Positions 49,587 through 58,635 of a stretch of DNA of 64,000 nucleotides are shown piece by piece. This stretch comes from Prauserella marina (GTDB taxonomy: Bacteria; Actinomycetota; Actinomycetes; Mycobacteriales; Pseudonocardiaceae): contig NZ_CP016353.1 of the NCBI RefSeq assembly GCF_002240355.1, positions 3,770,501-3,834,500 of the forward strand, read 5' to 3'. The position numbers and the translations under genes were made by a program. Every line of letters starts with the position of its first letter. Position 1 is the first letter of the stretch. The notes under the pieces are model-generated. The model searched no databases and was not told the origin of the DNA. It saw only the letters and a list, made by a program, of their open reading frames with translations.

Positions 49587-49868
49587 ATGAACGACCCCAC
49601 TCGCGACAACGAAGCCGCAGGTACGCGGCCGTGGCAGGACGGCATGCCAGAGGGTGCCGAGCCGGACTACACCGCCGACGGCATGCCGACGTTCGACTAT
49701 GTGCGAGGCAAGATCGAACAGCGCTCCGCGACGGCCGAGGCGAGCGGAGAACTCGCCGGGCTCGGCACCGGAAGGAGCCTCGCCGACGAGGACAAGAAAA
49801 TCGCCGACCGCAAGCAGGCGGCCAAGGACAAGCTGGCCGAGATCCGCGAGTCGATGCGCGACCGCTGA
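49587..49868 (+). CDS. Small charged helical protein of unknown function
   Basis: A 93-residue hydrophilic protein. The first 45 residues look disordered (Pro, Asp, Gly rich); the last 45 form a charged helix (ADEDKKIADRKQAAKDKLAEIRESMRDR). I do not recognise a family. ATG 49587 follows GGAGAG with a good spacer. It is convergent with the CGNR gene. Confidence 0.7.
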   Translation: MNDPTRDNEAAGTRPWQDGMPEGAEPDYTADGMPTFDYVRGKIEQRSATAEASGELAGLGTGRSLADEDKKIADRKQAAKDKLAEIRESMRDR

Positions 49869-49887
49869 CCACCGCACCGCCCGGCGC

Positions 49888-50472
49888 TCAGGCGTGCTGG
49901 GCTTTGTGCCGCTGGTAGTAGCGGGCCACCCTGGCCCTGTTGCCGCACAACGTCGGTGAGCACCAGCGCCGTCGTGGATGCGCGGGCAGGAACAGCAGCA
50001 CGCAGAACGACGCGTCGCATTCCCTGATCTTCATGACGTCGGAGCTGGTGAGCAGCTCGGCGGCCGCCTCGGCGACGCGCGAGGCGATCGCGGCGGCCGC
50101 GCTCCCTTTCCTGTGCGTGAGCGCGCGGAGATTCCCTTCCCGCACAACGAGTTCGCTGACGGCCGGCGCCCCGCGCAGCGCGGTGTTGATTCCGGCCAGC
50201 GCGCGTGCCGAGGGCACCGCGCCGCCTCGTGCCGACTCGATCGCGGACGCGACGTATTCGCGCACCTTGTGCAGGGTGGCGATGTCGGCCGCCGACACCG
50301 CGCTGACGTCGATGGCGCCGAGGTCGGGGAACCGCCCGGCCTCGCAGTCGAGCCAGGTTCGCAGGTGGGCGCGCGTCGCGAGCAGGTCGACGGGCCCGTC
50401 CGGGGTGTTCGCGGCGGTGTTGACGAAGTCAAGAGCCAAGGGTTCGCCGGTCAGCGCCACAAGCTCAGCCAT
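49888..50472 (-). CDS. CGNR zinc finger / ABATE domain protein
   Basis: A 194-residue protein of the ABATE-CGNR family, presumed DNA-binding stress regulators. The N-terminal ABATE domain begins LTGEPLALDFVNTAANT. The C-terminal zinc knuckle reads RECDASFCVLLFLP, then RRRWCSPTLCGNRARVARYYQRH, with four cysteines and the CGNR signature. Length is typical. ATG 50472 lies at the end of a stretch without other genes. Its targets are unknown. Confidence 0.92.
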   Translation of the reverse strand: MAELVALTGEPLALDFVNTAANTPDGPVDLLATRAHLRTWLDCEAGRFPDLGAIDVSAVSAADIATLHKVREYVASAIESARGGAVPSARALAGINTALRGAPAVSELVVREGNLRALTHRKGSAAAAIASRVAEAAAELLTSSDVMKIRECDASFCVLLFLPAHPRRRWCSPTLCGNRARVARYYQRHKAQHA

Positions 50473-51119
50473 GAAGCCAGATTAGCCGAACGGGCTCGGG
50501 CGGCGGACCAGGCACCCGTCGTTTGCGGGGCAGTGACCTGACTGATACAACTAATGCCACGAGTTACCGGATATGCATGTGACATCGTCGAAGGTCCGCC
50601 GGTGCCGATGCCGTGGTCGTTCCGTCGCTTGTGGACACTCCCGGCGACGTCGTCAGCGTGTCCGGCTCGGGTCCCGGTCCGCCGAGCTGGGGGTTCGGCG
50701 GGCCGGGAAACCGGTACTCGCTGCCCCGGCGGCGATGCGTTGCCTGCTCGGGATCCACAGTGGACATCAACAAGTGGACACCGCGCCGATTCGAAGGGCA
50801 CCGAACTCGCGAGCGATATCGCCGAGCTGTGGTCCGACGTACTCCACATGGGACTCGCCGCCGCGGTCGAACGCTTCCGACCCTCCGAGGAGGAACAGGG
50901 CGCGCGCCTGACGCGCCCGTCGCCTGCGGGTCGCCGGTCCGTGCCCAGCCCCTGTCGCCGTCGGGAACGACGACCCCGTGCGCGGCGGGTTGGAGCGCGG
51001 GGCCGGAGGGTGCAGGATCGGCTCGGCGAATCTTCTCGGCGCGAGGTGTCGATTCCGGTGACTCCCGTTCGACGCACCGACGAGAACACCCGAAACACGA
51101 AACACCTGAGGAGCTTCCT
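50473..51119. other. 650-bp stretch without a confident gene
   Basis: Long reading frames exist on both strands but show no recognisable family and no consistent ribosome site. One short segment on the plus strand (about 50800-50895, LASDIAELWSDVLHMGLAAAVERF) looks protein-like and could be a relic. The region holds a TCCACAGTGGAC (50754-50765) and two related TGTGGAC/GTGGACA words nearby. Confidence 0.45.
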
Positions 51120-51695
51120 ATGCGTACCCTGATCGCCACCGCGTTCGTCTCGCTCGACGGCGTCATGGAGGCACCGGGCGGAGAGCCCGGTTACCGCAAT
51201 TCCGGCTGGACGTTCCAGGGCATCGAGTTCGACGAGAGCGCCTACGAGATCAAGGGCCGCGAGCAGGACGAAGCGAGCGCCATGCTCCTCGGCAGGATCA
51301 GCTACCAGGCGTTTTCCCCGGTGTGGCCGACGATGACCGAGGAGTTCCCCGGCTACAACGCGATGCCGAAGTACGTCGTGTCGACCACGCTCAAGGACGA
51401 AGACCTCGTGTCCGGCTGGGGTGAAATCACCATCCTGCGCTCGCTGGAGGACGTCGCCGCGCTCAGGGACACCGAGGGCGGCCCGATCAGCATCCACGGC
51501 AGCTCGACGCTGGTTCGCGGCCTCGCCGACGCCGGTCTCATCGACCGCTACCACCTGCTGGTCTTCCCTGTCCTGCTGGGCGCGGGCAAGCGGATGTTCA
51601 GCGACACCGACAAGGACAAGCAGGCCCTCGCCCTCGTGGAAAGCGAGTCCTATTCCAATGGGATCCAGAAACTGGTTTACGACGTGGTCCGCTGA
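51120..51695 (+). CDS. Dihydrofolate reductase family protein (RibD C-terminal type)
   Basis: A 191-residue NADPH-dependent reductase of the RibD-C/DHFR-like group. TAFVSLDGVMEAPGG is the N-terminal substrate block, MLLGRISYQAFSPVWP the cofactor loop, and ISIHGSSTLVRGLADAGLIDRYHLLVFPVLLGAG the family C-terminus. Stand-alone actinobacterial members are uncharacterised reductases, not true DHFR. ATG 51120 follows GAGGAG with a 6-base spacer. Confidence 0.92.
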   Translation: MRTLIATAFVSLDGVMEAPGGEPGYRNSGWTFQGIEFDESAYEIKGREQDEASAMLLGRISYQAFSPVWPTMTEEFPGYNAMPKYVVSTTLKDEDLVSGWGEITILRSLEDVAALRDTEGGPISIHGSSTLVRGLADAGLIDRYHLLVFPVLLGAGKRMFSDTDKDKQALALVESESYSNGIQKLVYDVVR

Positions 51696-51700
51696 GCCGG

Positions 51701-51745
51701 TCGCGGTGGTCCGGTCCAGAACGAGGCCGGGCCGGACCACCGCGA
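51701..51745. terminator. Long-stem terminator between convergent genes
   Basis: TCGCGGTGGTCCGG (51701-51714) and its perfect complement (51732-51745) frame a 17-base loop, between the reductase stop (51695) and the stop of the secreted protein gene (51750). Confidence 0.7.
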
Positions 51746-51749
51746 TGCC

Positions 51750-52163
51750 TTACGGATACCTGACCTCGACTGGCGGGGTGAGCGAGAGCATGCTCCGGTA
51801 GCTTCCACCCGTCACCGCCGCGTGTGCCTTGGTGTAGTGGGTGGCGCCACCGCCGTAGGCCGTGCTGTTGGAACCGTGGAAGCTGCCGTTGCTGTTGTAG
51901 ACGGAGAAATGCGGCGCGAAACCGTTGGTCGCGCGGCCCCAGTAGTAGGTCTTGCCTCCGCAGGTGCCCCTCCTCACCTGTACGACACCACCGCCGACCA
52001 GGCCGTTGCTCTTCTGGGCAACGGTGGTCGCGTTGGTGCAGTTCTTGCCGGGATCGGCCAGCCAGTTGTGTGCCGATGCCGTTCCCGCCGTGCCGACCAT
52101 CGTGGCCGCGACGACCGCCGCGGCGCCGGTCAGCACACCGAACCGGCGAATGCTGCTCTTCAC
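51750..52163 (-). CDS. Small secreted glycine/serine-rich protein
   Basis: A 137-residue exported protein. The signal peptide (RRFGVLTGAAAVVAATMVGT) is cleaved near GTASA-HN at residue 31, so the mature chain would start with histidine. The mature part of about 106 residues contains two cysteines (KNCTNA, GTCGGK) and many Gly, Ser, Thr and Tyr. I recognise no family. GTG 52163 has GAGGAGGA with a 5-base spacer. It is divergent from the secreted metallophosphoesterase. Confidence 0.75.
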   Translation of the reverse strand: MKSSIRRFGVLTGAAAVVAATMVGTAGTASAHNWLADPGKNCTNATTVAQKSNGLVGGGVVQVRRGTCGGKTYYWGRATNGFAPHFSVYNSNGSFHGSNSTAYGGGATHYTKAHAAVTGGSYRSMLSLTPPVEVRYP

Positions 52164-52422
52164 GTGCGTCCTCCTCGTGTTTCCCCAGGTCCGCCGACCC
52201 GCGGACCAGCCACGATCGCAGCGGGACTTTCGCGCCGCTTTCCCACTCGCGAAAGCGATCCACAATGGACGTACGGCGAGCGCCACCACGTCACCATCCG
52301 GCAACACGCCGTACGCCCCGGCGTCACCGGCCACCGCCGGTCGTGTTCATCGTCGTCCGGAAAAGTCGCCTTCGCCGGTCAGGGTGGCCGGCGTCTGTCC
52401 CCGACTCACCGGAGAACAGTGC

Positions 52423-54351
52423 ATGTTGAGGTCCACAGAATCCGAACGCCCCTGGCGTGCGAACCGGGAAAAACACGGCAAGCGCGCGGCCATGGCCGCG
52501 GGCGGTGCCCTCGTCATCGCCGCCACCACCGTGCTCACCGCTCCCGTCGCGGGCAGCGCGCCCGGCACGCCGGAATCGAAGTCGTGGAACAACACCGCCT
52601 ACCGAGGTCAGGTCGAGGTGGTCCGCACCGCCGAAGGACCCGCCGATCCCTCCGTGCTGACCGGAAGGGTGTTCGTCGACGACAACCGCGATAGCGTCAG
52701 CGACCGGCGGGAGCGCGGTCTCGCCGGAGTGACCGTCTCCAACGGACGTGATGTCGTGACCACCGGCCGCGATGGCAGCTACCGCCTTCCCGTCCACGAC
52801 AACATGACCGTGTTCGTCACTCAGCCCTCGGGCTATCAGGTGCCGGTCGACGAGTCGAACGTCGCGCAATTCCATTACAACCACCTTCCCGAGGGGTCGC
52901 CGCAGCTGCGCTACGGCGGCATCGAGCCGACCGGCCCGCTGCCGGACGCGGTCAACTTCCCCGTCGTGAAGAGCAAGGACACCGCCGCGCGCAAACAGCA
53001 CTGCGTGATGGCCGGTGACCTCCAGACCTACGACAAGACCGAGGTGGAGTACGCGCGCAAGGGCGCCATCGCCGACCTCGCCGGGCGCACCGATTACCGT
53101 GGCTGCGGCACTCTGTTCGTCGGTGACGTCGTGGGCGACGACCTGTCCCTCTACCCCGACGTGAAGGACCTGACGAGCCTCACCAACGGGCCCGCGCGGT
53201 TCCTGCCCGGCAACCACGATCTCGACTTCGACGCGACGACGGCTGAGCACTCCTTCGACACCTTCCGCGAGCAACTGGCGCCGGAGTACTACTCCTACGA
53301 CATCGGCGACATGCACGTCGTCGCGCTGAACACGGTCCGCTACCCATGCACGCCCGACGTCGACAACGCCGACGGCGCACGCCCGGAATGCGACGACCCC
53401 GAAAACGATCCGCGCTACAACGGCCGGATCGGCGACGCGCAGCTCCAGTGGCTCAAGGACGACCTCGCGAAGGTCGGCAAGGACAAGCTCGTCGTGGTCG
53501 CGGGCCACATCGGGCTGCTGAACTTCGCCGACAACGCCAGCTCGATCCACCAGGTCGACCAGGTACGCGAGGTGTACGACCTGCTCAAGGGCCGCAAGGC
53601 GGTCGCCGTGTCAGGGCACAGCCACTCCATCGAGAACATGAAGCGCGGCGATCTCGTCGAGGGCTGGGCCGACCTGTTCGGCATCGAGGGCCTGCCGTTC
53701 CCGCACATCACCGCGGGCGCGATCTCCGGTGACTGGTATTCGGGCGAGGTCACCGAGGACGGCTACCCGGTCGCCGTCGGCCGTGACGGCGGACGTCCCG
53801 GCGTCGTCACCCTCGACGTCAACGGCACCAGGTTCGCCGAGCGCTACACGGTGACGGGCGAGAAGGACAGCGTGCAGACCCAGCTCGGCCTGAACAGCCC
53901 GGCCTACCGCCAGTGGTATGCCGACCGGCAGGAGTGGAACGAGACACCGGAGGGCGAGGCACCCGAGCTCGGGGATCCGTTTGTGCTCGACAGGGCCGAC
54001 CTGACCGGGACGACCTGGCTCACCACCAACTTCTGGATGGGTGCCACGGGTTCGAAGGTCACCGTCCGGCTCGACGGCGGGCGCCCGCTTCCCGCGACAC
54101 GCACGCAGCCGATGCGGGGCGAGGCGCAGCGCTCCGGCGCCGAATGGTCCGATCCGCACGCCGCGGCCCAGCAACTCGTCAACGGCGGCAGCCTCGCCGA
54201 CCGCTCGATGCACCTGTGGCGATTCGAACTACCCGCCGATCTCGCGGAGGGCCGTCACCGCGCCCACGTCACGGCGACCGATTCGCACGGAAGGAGCTAC
54301 ACCGACACCGTGACGTTCCGGGTCGTCGAGGAAAAACAGGGCAACGCGTAG
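52423..54351 (+). CDS. Secreted calcineurin-like metallophosphoesterase with flanking beta domains
   Basis: A 642-residue exported protein. The signal region (AAMAAGGALVIAATTVLTAP) is followed by an SdrD-B/CNA-like domain (about 78-145, VFVDDNRDSVSDRRERGLAGV). The phosphoesterase (about 185-430) has MAGDLQTYDKT, FVGDVVGDDL, LPGNHDLDF, VVAGHIGLL and AVSGHSHSIEN, together the metal-binding GD, GNHD and GHxH set. A C-terminal beta-sandwich (about 430-640) ends the protein. This is the layout of the MetallophosN/MetallophosC subgroup of surface phosphoesterases, perhaps for phosphate scavenging. ATG 52423 follows GGAG with an 8-base spacer. Confidence 0.92.
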   Translation: MLRSTESERPWRANREKHGKRAAMAAGGALVIAATTVLTAPVAGSAPGTPESKSWNNTAYRGQVEVVRTAEGPADPSVLTGRVFVDDNRDSVSDRRERGLAGVTVSNGRDVVTTGRDGSYRLPVHDNMTVFVTQPSGYQVPVDESNVAQFHYNHLPEGSPQLRYGGIEPTGPLPDAVNFPVVKSKDTAARKQHCVMAGDLQTYDKTEVEYARKGAIADLAGRTDYRGCGTLFVGDVVGDDLSLYPDVKDLTSLTNGPARFLPGNHDLDFDATTAEHSFDTFREQLAPEYYSYDIGDMHVVALNTVRYPCTPDVDNADGARPECDDPENDPRYNGRIGDAQLQWLKDDLAKVGKDKLVVVAGHIGLLNFADNASSIHQVDQVREVYDLLKGRKAVAVSGHSHSIENMKRGDLVEGWADLFGIEGLPFPHITAGAISGDWYSGEVTEDGYPVAVGRDGGRPGVVTLDVNGTRFAERYTVTGEKDSVQTQLGLNSPAYRQWYADRQEWNETPEGEAPELGDPFVLDRADLTGTTWLTTNFWMGATGSKVTVRLDGGRPLPATRTQPMRGEAQRSGAEWSDPHAAAQQLVNGGSLADRSMHLWRFELPADLAEGRHRAHVTATDSHGRSYTDTVTFRVVEEKQGNA

Positions 54352-54357
54352 GAACGA

Positions 54358-54385
54358 AAGCGCCGGGCCCTCGGGCCCGGCGCTT
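54358..54385. terminator. Bidirectional terminator between convergent genes
   Basis: AAGCGCCGGGCCC (54358-54370) and its perfect complement (54373-54385) with a two-base gap, directly between the phosphoesterase stop and the crotonase stop. Confidence 0.85.
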
Positions 54386-55230
54386 CACTCTGGTGACCCG
54401 CCTCGCGCGTCGTTCCTGATCACCGCGGCGCCTCGCGGGTCGACAAGACCACCGTGCAGACGGTGATTGTGGTTGTGCGCGAGCTGGTGGGTGGCGAAAG
54501 CGGCCTCGACGGCCGCCCGCTGGCCCTGTAAGTCGAGTCCCTGGTTGATCGACCGTTTGGCGAGCCGGATCCCGAAGGCGGGCCTGCGGGCGATCCTGCT
54601 CGCGAGGTTCATGGTGGTGGTTTCGAGTTCGTCGACGGGAACGACGTGGTTGACCATGCCGATCTCGTGGGCCTGCTTGGCGGTGATCCGCTCCCCGGTG
54701 AACAGCATCTCCTTGGCCCTGCGGGCACCCAGTTCCCACAGGTGCGTGAAGTACTCCGCGCCGTTCATGTCGAAAGCCACCACCGGATCGACGAACGAGG
54801 CGTCGTCGGCCGCGACGATCAGGTCGCACGGCCACACCAGCATCAGCCCTCCGCCGATGACCCTGCCCCGCACCTCGGCGATCGTGGGAAGAGGCAGGTC
54901 CCGCCAGCGCAGGCACAGCCCGGTGAACAGTTCCTCTTCGGTGGCGAACCAGCCTTCGGCGCCGGGCGCGTCGAACCCGCCCGTCAGCGTCCGGCTCTCG
55001 ACCCCTTCCATCGACCAGTCGGCGTCGAGATCGTGGCCAGCGGAGAAGTCGGGACCGTCGGCGGCGAGCACGATCACCCGCACTCGCTCGTCACGGACGG
55101 CGCGCCGGTAGGCGTCGTCGAGCGCCAGCAGCAGATCCCTGTTCTGCGCGTTGCGTTTCTCCGGCCGTGCCAGCACGATCCTGGCGATGGCGGGTTCGGT
55201 GAATTCGTACCGGATCAACTCGGCCGTCAT
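54385..55230 (-). CDS. Enoyl-CoA hydratase/isomerase family protein
   Basis: A 281-residue crotonase-fold enzyme. IVLARPEKRNAQNRDLLLAL is the family start, DFSAGHDLDADW and VRGRVIGGGLMLVWPCDLIVA form the oxyanion hole. The usual catalytic glutamate segment reads FVDPVVAFDMNGAEYF, so the chemistry may differ from hydration. ATG 55230 has GAGGGGA upstream. It is the last gene of the operon acyl-CoA dehydrogenase, SMP-30, acyl-CoA ligase, SDR, crotonase. Confidence 0.9.
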   Translation of the reverse strand: MTAELIRYEFTEPAIARIVLARPEKRNAQNRDLLLALDDAYRRAVRDERVRVIVLAADGPDFSAGHDLDADWSMEGVESRTLTGGFDAPGAEGWFATEEELFTGLCLRWRDLPLPTIAEVRGRVIGGGLMLVWPCDLIVAADDASFVDPVVAFDMNGAEYFTHLWELGARRAKEMLFTGERITAKQAHEIGMVNHVVPVDELETTTMNLASRIARRPAFGIRLAKRSINQGLDLQGQRAAVEAAFATHQLAHNHNHRLHGGLVDPRGAAVIRNDARGGSPE

Positions 55231-55252
55231 GGGTCCCCTCACGAAAACGGTG

Positions 55253-56014
55253 TCAGGCGTGGATCGTCGCGCCGTTGTCGAGCACGTGCGCCTGACCGGT
55301 GATGAACGAAGCCTCGTCACTGACCAGGTGTGCCGCGACGGCGGCGATCTCGGCGGGTTCGCCCCACCGGCCCTGGCGGCCCGCGACGTAGTCGGCGACG
55401 TCGGCGCCGAGCGCCCCGGAAAGAAAGGGAGCACTCGCCGCGGCCGCCCTGGTCCTGATCATCGCGGGCACGATCGCGTTGACGCGGATGCCGTCTGGCC
55501 GCAGTTCCAGCGCGGCCGCCCTGGTCAGTGCCTCGACGGCGGCCTTGGACGCCGCGTAGGCCGAGATTCCCGGCCCCGCTCTCCGGCCGACCACCGACGA
55601 GGTGTTGAGAATCGCGCCGCCGCCCCGCTCGCGCATCGCGGGGACGGCGGCCCTGATGCCGTGCAGTACACCGCCGAGGTTGACCGCGAACACCCGGTCC
55701 CACTCACCGAGGTCGAGATCGGCGACGTTGCCGTTCGCGCCGACGGCGGCGTTGTTGAACAGGATGTCCAGGCCGCCGAATTCGGTGACGGCGCGGTCGA
55801 CGGCCGCGCCGACCGCGACCGGATCGGCGACGTCACAGTGGACGGTCACCGCGCTGTCGCCGAGCTGCTCGGCGACAGCGCGCAACCCGCGCTCCGACAC
55901 GTCGGCGAGGACGACCTTCGCCCCTTCGGCGGCGAACCGACGTGCGGTCGCCTCCCCGATGCCGTGTGCGGCACCGGTGACGATCGCGACCTTGTTCCGG
56001 AGCCGGGGATACAT
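55253..56014 (-). CDS. Short-chain dehydrogenase/reductase
   Basis: A 253-residue classical SDR: AIVTGAAHGIGEATARRF (cofactor loop), LFNNAAVGANG, LNTSSVVG and YAASKAAVEALT (serine, YxxxK), with LADVSERG favouring NAD(H). ATG 56014 follows GGGAAGGA. It lies between the CoA ligase and the crotonase genes and may oxidise a hydroxyacyl-CoA or alcohol in the same pathway. Confidence 0.92.
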   Translation of the reverse strand: MYPRLRNKVAIVTGAAHGIGEATARRFAAEGAKVVLADVSERGLRAVAEQLGDSAVTVHCDVADPVAVGAAVDRAVTEFGGLDILFNNAAVGANGNVADLDLGEWDRVFAVNLGGVLHGIRAAVPAMRERGGGAILNTSSVVGRRAGPGISAYAASKAAVEALTRAAALELRPDGIRVNAIVPAMIRTRAAAASAPFLSGALGADVADYVAGRQGRWGEPAEIAAVAAHLVSDEASFITGQAHVLDNGATIHA

Positions 56015-56065
56015 CGTCTTTCCTTCCCTGTGGTGTCCTTGTGCGTCAGCCGACGGCGGTGCCAC

Positions 56066-57625
56066 TCAGCCTTCGGCGGGTTTCTCCGTGCGGAGTTGTT
56101 CGCGCACCTCGCGGCGCAGGATCTTGCCGATCGGCGAGCGAGGCAACGTGTCCACGACGTGGACCGCCGTCACCTTCTTGACCGAGCCGCACTTTTCCCT
56201 CGTCCACTCGATCAGGTCCTTTTCGGACGCTTGTTCGCCAGGGACGAGCACGACCGCCGCGTGCGGGGTCTCGCCCCACTTGGGATCGGGAACACCGACG
56301 ACGGCGGCCTCGGCGACGGCCGGATGCGCGGTGAGCGCGTTCTCCAGTTCCGTCGGCCAGATGTTGTAGCCGCCGGAGATGATGGTGTCCTCCTTGCGGT
56401 CGCTCAGGTACAGGAAACCGTCCTCGGACAGGTAACCCATGTCCCTGGTGCGCAACCACCCTTCGGACGTGATCCGTTCCGCCGTGGCCTCTGGCGCGCC
56501 CCACAGCTCCCGCATACGGCCTGGGGTGAAACCCGCGATCTCACCGATCTCACCGGCAGGCAGCCGGTTTCCTTCGTCGTCGAGGATGGCGACGTCGGCG
56601 TTGGGCGTTGGCCGTCCCGCCGACCGCAGCCAGCGACGCTGTTCGTCGGTGCCGTCGACGACGTGGTGTTCCGGGGCGAGCACCGACAGCGGAAGGCCCT
56701 CGCTCTGGCCGTAGATCTGGTACATGATGTTGCCCCACACACCGATCGCCGCCGTCACGGTCGACTCCGGCGCGGGTGCCGTGCCGTACAGGACCGTTTT
56801 GAGACTGCTGAGATCGCGGGTCCGCGCGTCGGGATGGTCGGCGACCATCCGCATGATGGTCGGCACGCACAACGTGATGGTCGCCTTCTCGGTCTCGATC
56901 AGTTCGAGGAAGCGAGCCGTCTCGTAGGCCGGCATGATGACGCAGGCCGCCCCCGCCGACACCAGCGGCCAGACGAGCAGGCCCGCCGCATGCGACAGCG
57001 GGGCCGGAACGAGATACCGGTCGCGCTCGGTGAACCGGGGGACGACCAGTGCCATCTCGTCGCCCATGTCGATCCACCCGCGCACCGTGTGCAGGATGCC
57101 CTTCGGCTTGCCCGTCGTACCGGCCGAGAACCGGATCACGTGCGGATCGTCGTCGGCGAGCGGGACGGCGGGGTCCTCAGTGGACGCGGCGGCCAGCCGC
57201 TGCTCGTAGCCGTGCGCGATCTCGTGCGAGCCGGGATCGCCGACCACGAACACGACCCGCAACTCCGGCAGGTCCGCCAGCAGCGGCACGATCGCGCCGA
57301 AGTACTTCTCCGTGACGATCAGCGCCCGCGCGCCGACGAGATCGAGCAGGTAGTGGTGCCGGTCCGGGGTGTCGTGCCCGTAGAGCGCGCACCGGACATA
57401 TCCGCCGACGGCGAGCCCCGCGACCTGTTCGAGGCTCTCGAAGGCGTTGTCGCCCAGCATCGCGACCCGGTCACCCGGCCGCACTCCCGCTTCCCGCAAC
57501 GCGTTGGCGAGCCGGATCGCCCTTTCGAGCAGTTCCGAGTACGTCTGGCCGCGACCTTCGAAGACGACGGCGGTGTTGTCGCCGAACAGGCGGGCACTCT
57601 TGCGCAAGCGGCTTGCCGGATCCAT
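56066..57625 (-). CDS. AMP-dependent acyl-CoA synthetase
   Basis: A 519-residue ANL-superfamily ligase forming acyl-CoA through an acyl-adenylate. VIRFSAGTTGKPKGILHTVRG is the P-loop signature, YGTAPAPESTV and YQIYGQSEGLP the A4/A5 region, LRTRDMGYLSEDGFLYLSDRKEDTIISGGYNIWP the hinge, and PRSPIGKILRREV holds the catalytic lysine. Full length, unlike the dead copy at 33.3 kb. ATG 57625 overlaps a TCCATTGTGGAC copy of the intergenic motif (57621-57632). It should activate a carboxylic acid for the downstream dehydrogenase and crotonase steps. Confidence 0.95.
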   Translation of the reverse strand: MDPASRLRKSARLFGDNTAVVFEGRGQTYSELLERAIRLANALREAGVRPGDRVAMLGDNAFESLEQVAGLAVGGYVRCALYGHDTPDRHHYLLDLVGARALIVTEKYFGAIVPLLADLPELRVVFVVGDPGSHEIAHGYEQRLAAASTEDPAVPLADDDPHVIRFSAGTTGKPKGILHTVRGWIDMGDEMALVVPRFTERDRYLVPAPLSHAAGLLVWPLVSAGAACVIMPAYETARFLELIETEKATITLCVPTIMRMVADHPDARTRDLSSLKTVLYGTAPAPESTVTAAIGVWGNIMYQIYGQSEGLPLSVLAPEHHVVDGTDEQRRWLRSAGRPTPNADVAILDDEGNRLPAGEIGEIAGFTPGRMRELWGAPEATAERITSEGWLRTRDMGYLSEDGFLYLSDRKEDTIISGGYNIWPTELENALTAHPAVAEAAVVGVPDPKWGETPHAAVVLVPGEQASEKDLIEWTREKCGSVKKVTAVHVVDTLPRSPIGKILRREVREQLRTEKPAEG

Positions 57626-57640
57626 TGTGGACCCCTTCCG

Positions 57641-58549
57641 TCAGGGCCTGCCGCCGTGCGGCACGGCGACCCGCGTCGTTTTGAGCACTGCCTTGTCAGT
57701 GTCGGTGCCCTGTGCCGCGGCGAAGAAGTCGGGCACCGAGCACATCAGCAGCGTCCTGCCGTCGTCACCGCCAAGGGCACACGCGTAGATGCCGAGCCCT
57801 TCCTCCTCCTTGATCTCCTCCACGATCTTGCCGTGCGGATCGATCCGCACGATGCGCTGGTGTCCCGCGTCGGCCACCCAGATGTTGTCCTCGGCGTCGA
57901 TGGCGCAGCCGTCCGGCCAGATCTCGGAAGCGGCCATCATCTCCGGCAGCGACGTCAGTCCGGGATCCGCGCCGATCTGCGCGAAGGCCCGCTGATCGGT
58001 GAGCGCGCCGTCGTCGCCGATGGTGAACGCGGTGAGGCGCGAGGAGAAGGACTCCGCGACGATGAGCGTGCGGTCGTCGTTGGTGATCACCATGCCGTTG
58101 GGGCAGATGACGTTTTCGGCGGCCACGTGTCCGGTGCCGTCCGGGTCGACCCGGTAGATCGCGCCAGGACGAATCTCGTCACCCTGGGCGATGGCGAAGC
58201 CGATCGTGCCGACGTAGACCTGGCCCGCCGCGTTGATCACCATGTCGTTGAGCTCGTAGGCACACAGTTCCGAGAGGTCGGCGTAGACGCTGACCTCGCC
58301 GTCGGCGGTGCGCCTGAGCAGCGTGCGGTCGTGCATCGACACCACGAGCAGCGAACCGTCGGGCAGCCAGCCGAGCCCGGAGGGATTGCCCTCCACGTGC
58401 ATGATCTCGGTGCGGTTGCCCTCGGTGTCGTAGGTGCAGACCTTCTTGGCATAGATGTCCGACACCCACCACGTGCCGTCGTGCCAACGGGCTCCCTCGA
58501 AGTAATGACCACCACTGGCGAGCAGGTGGACCGGGCTGGTTGTCGTCAT
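57641..58549 (-). CDS. SMP-30/gluconolactonase-like protein
   Basis: A 302-residue six-bladed beta-propeller of the SMP-30/lactonase family. The divalent-metal ligands are visible as glutamate in HYFEGARW, asparagine in AYELNDMV and aspartate in WPDGCAIDAEDNIWVAD; PSGLGWLPDGSLLVVS is a typical blade. ATG 58549 has GAGG 8 bases upstream. In this catabolic operon it may open a lactone ring produced during degradation of a cyclic substrate. Confidence 0.9.
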   Translation of the reverse strand: MTTTSPVHLLASGGHYFEGARWHDGTWWVSDIYAKKVCTYDTEGNRTEIMHVEGNPSGLGWLPDGSLLVVSMHDRTLLRRTADGEVSVYADLSELCAYELNDMVINAAGQVYVGTIGFAIAQGDEIRPGAIYRVDPDGTGHVAAENVICPNGMVITNDDRTLIVAESFSSRLTAFTIGDDGALTDQRAFAQIGADPGLTSLPEMMAASEIWPDGCAIDAEDNIWVADAGHQRIVRIDPHGKIVEEIKEEEGLGIYACALGGDDGRTLLMCSVPDFFAAAQGTDTDKAVLKTTRVAVPHGGRP

Positions 58550-58635
58550 GGCGAACGCCTCACTTTCGTGTATTGCCTTGCACAGCTGAAAAAAGAACCG
58601 ACGGTGCCCCTTGGCACGATGCCGGTGCTGGAGGG

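Noticed and set aside
50554-51132. 192-codon plus-strand frame before the reductase gene
   Set aside because: Arg/Pro-rich composition, no family, and its end overlaps the reductase start in another frame; kept only as a possible relic.
51750-52163. Lytic polysaccharide monooxygenase (AA10)
   Set aside because: Only the possible N-terminal histidine agrees; the chain is too short and lacks the family's other motifs.
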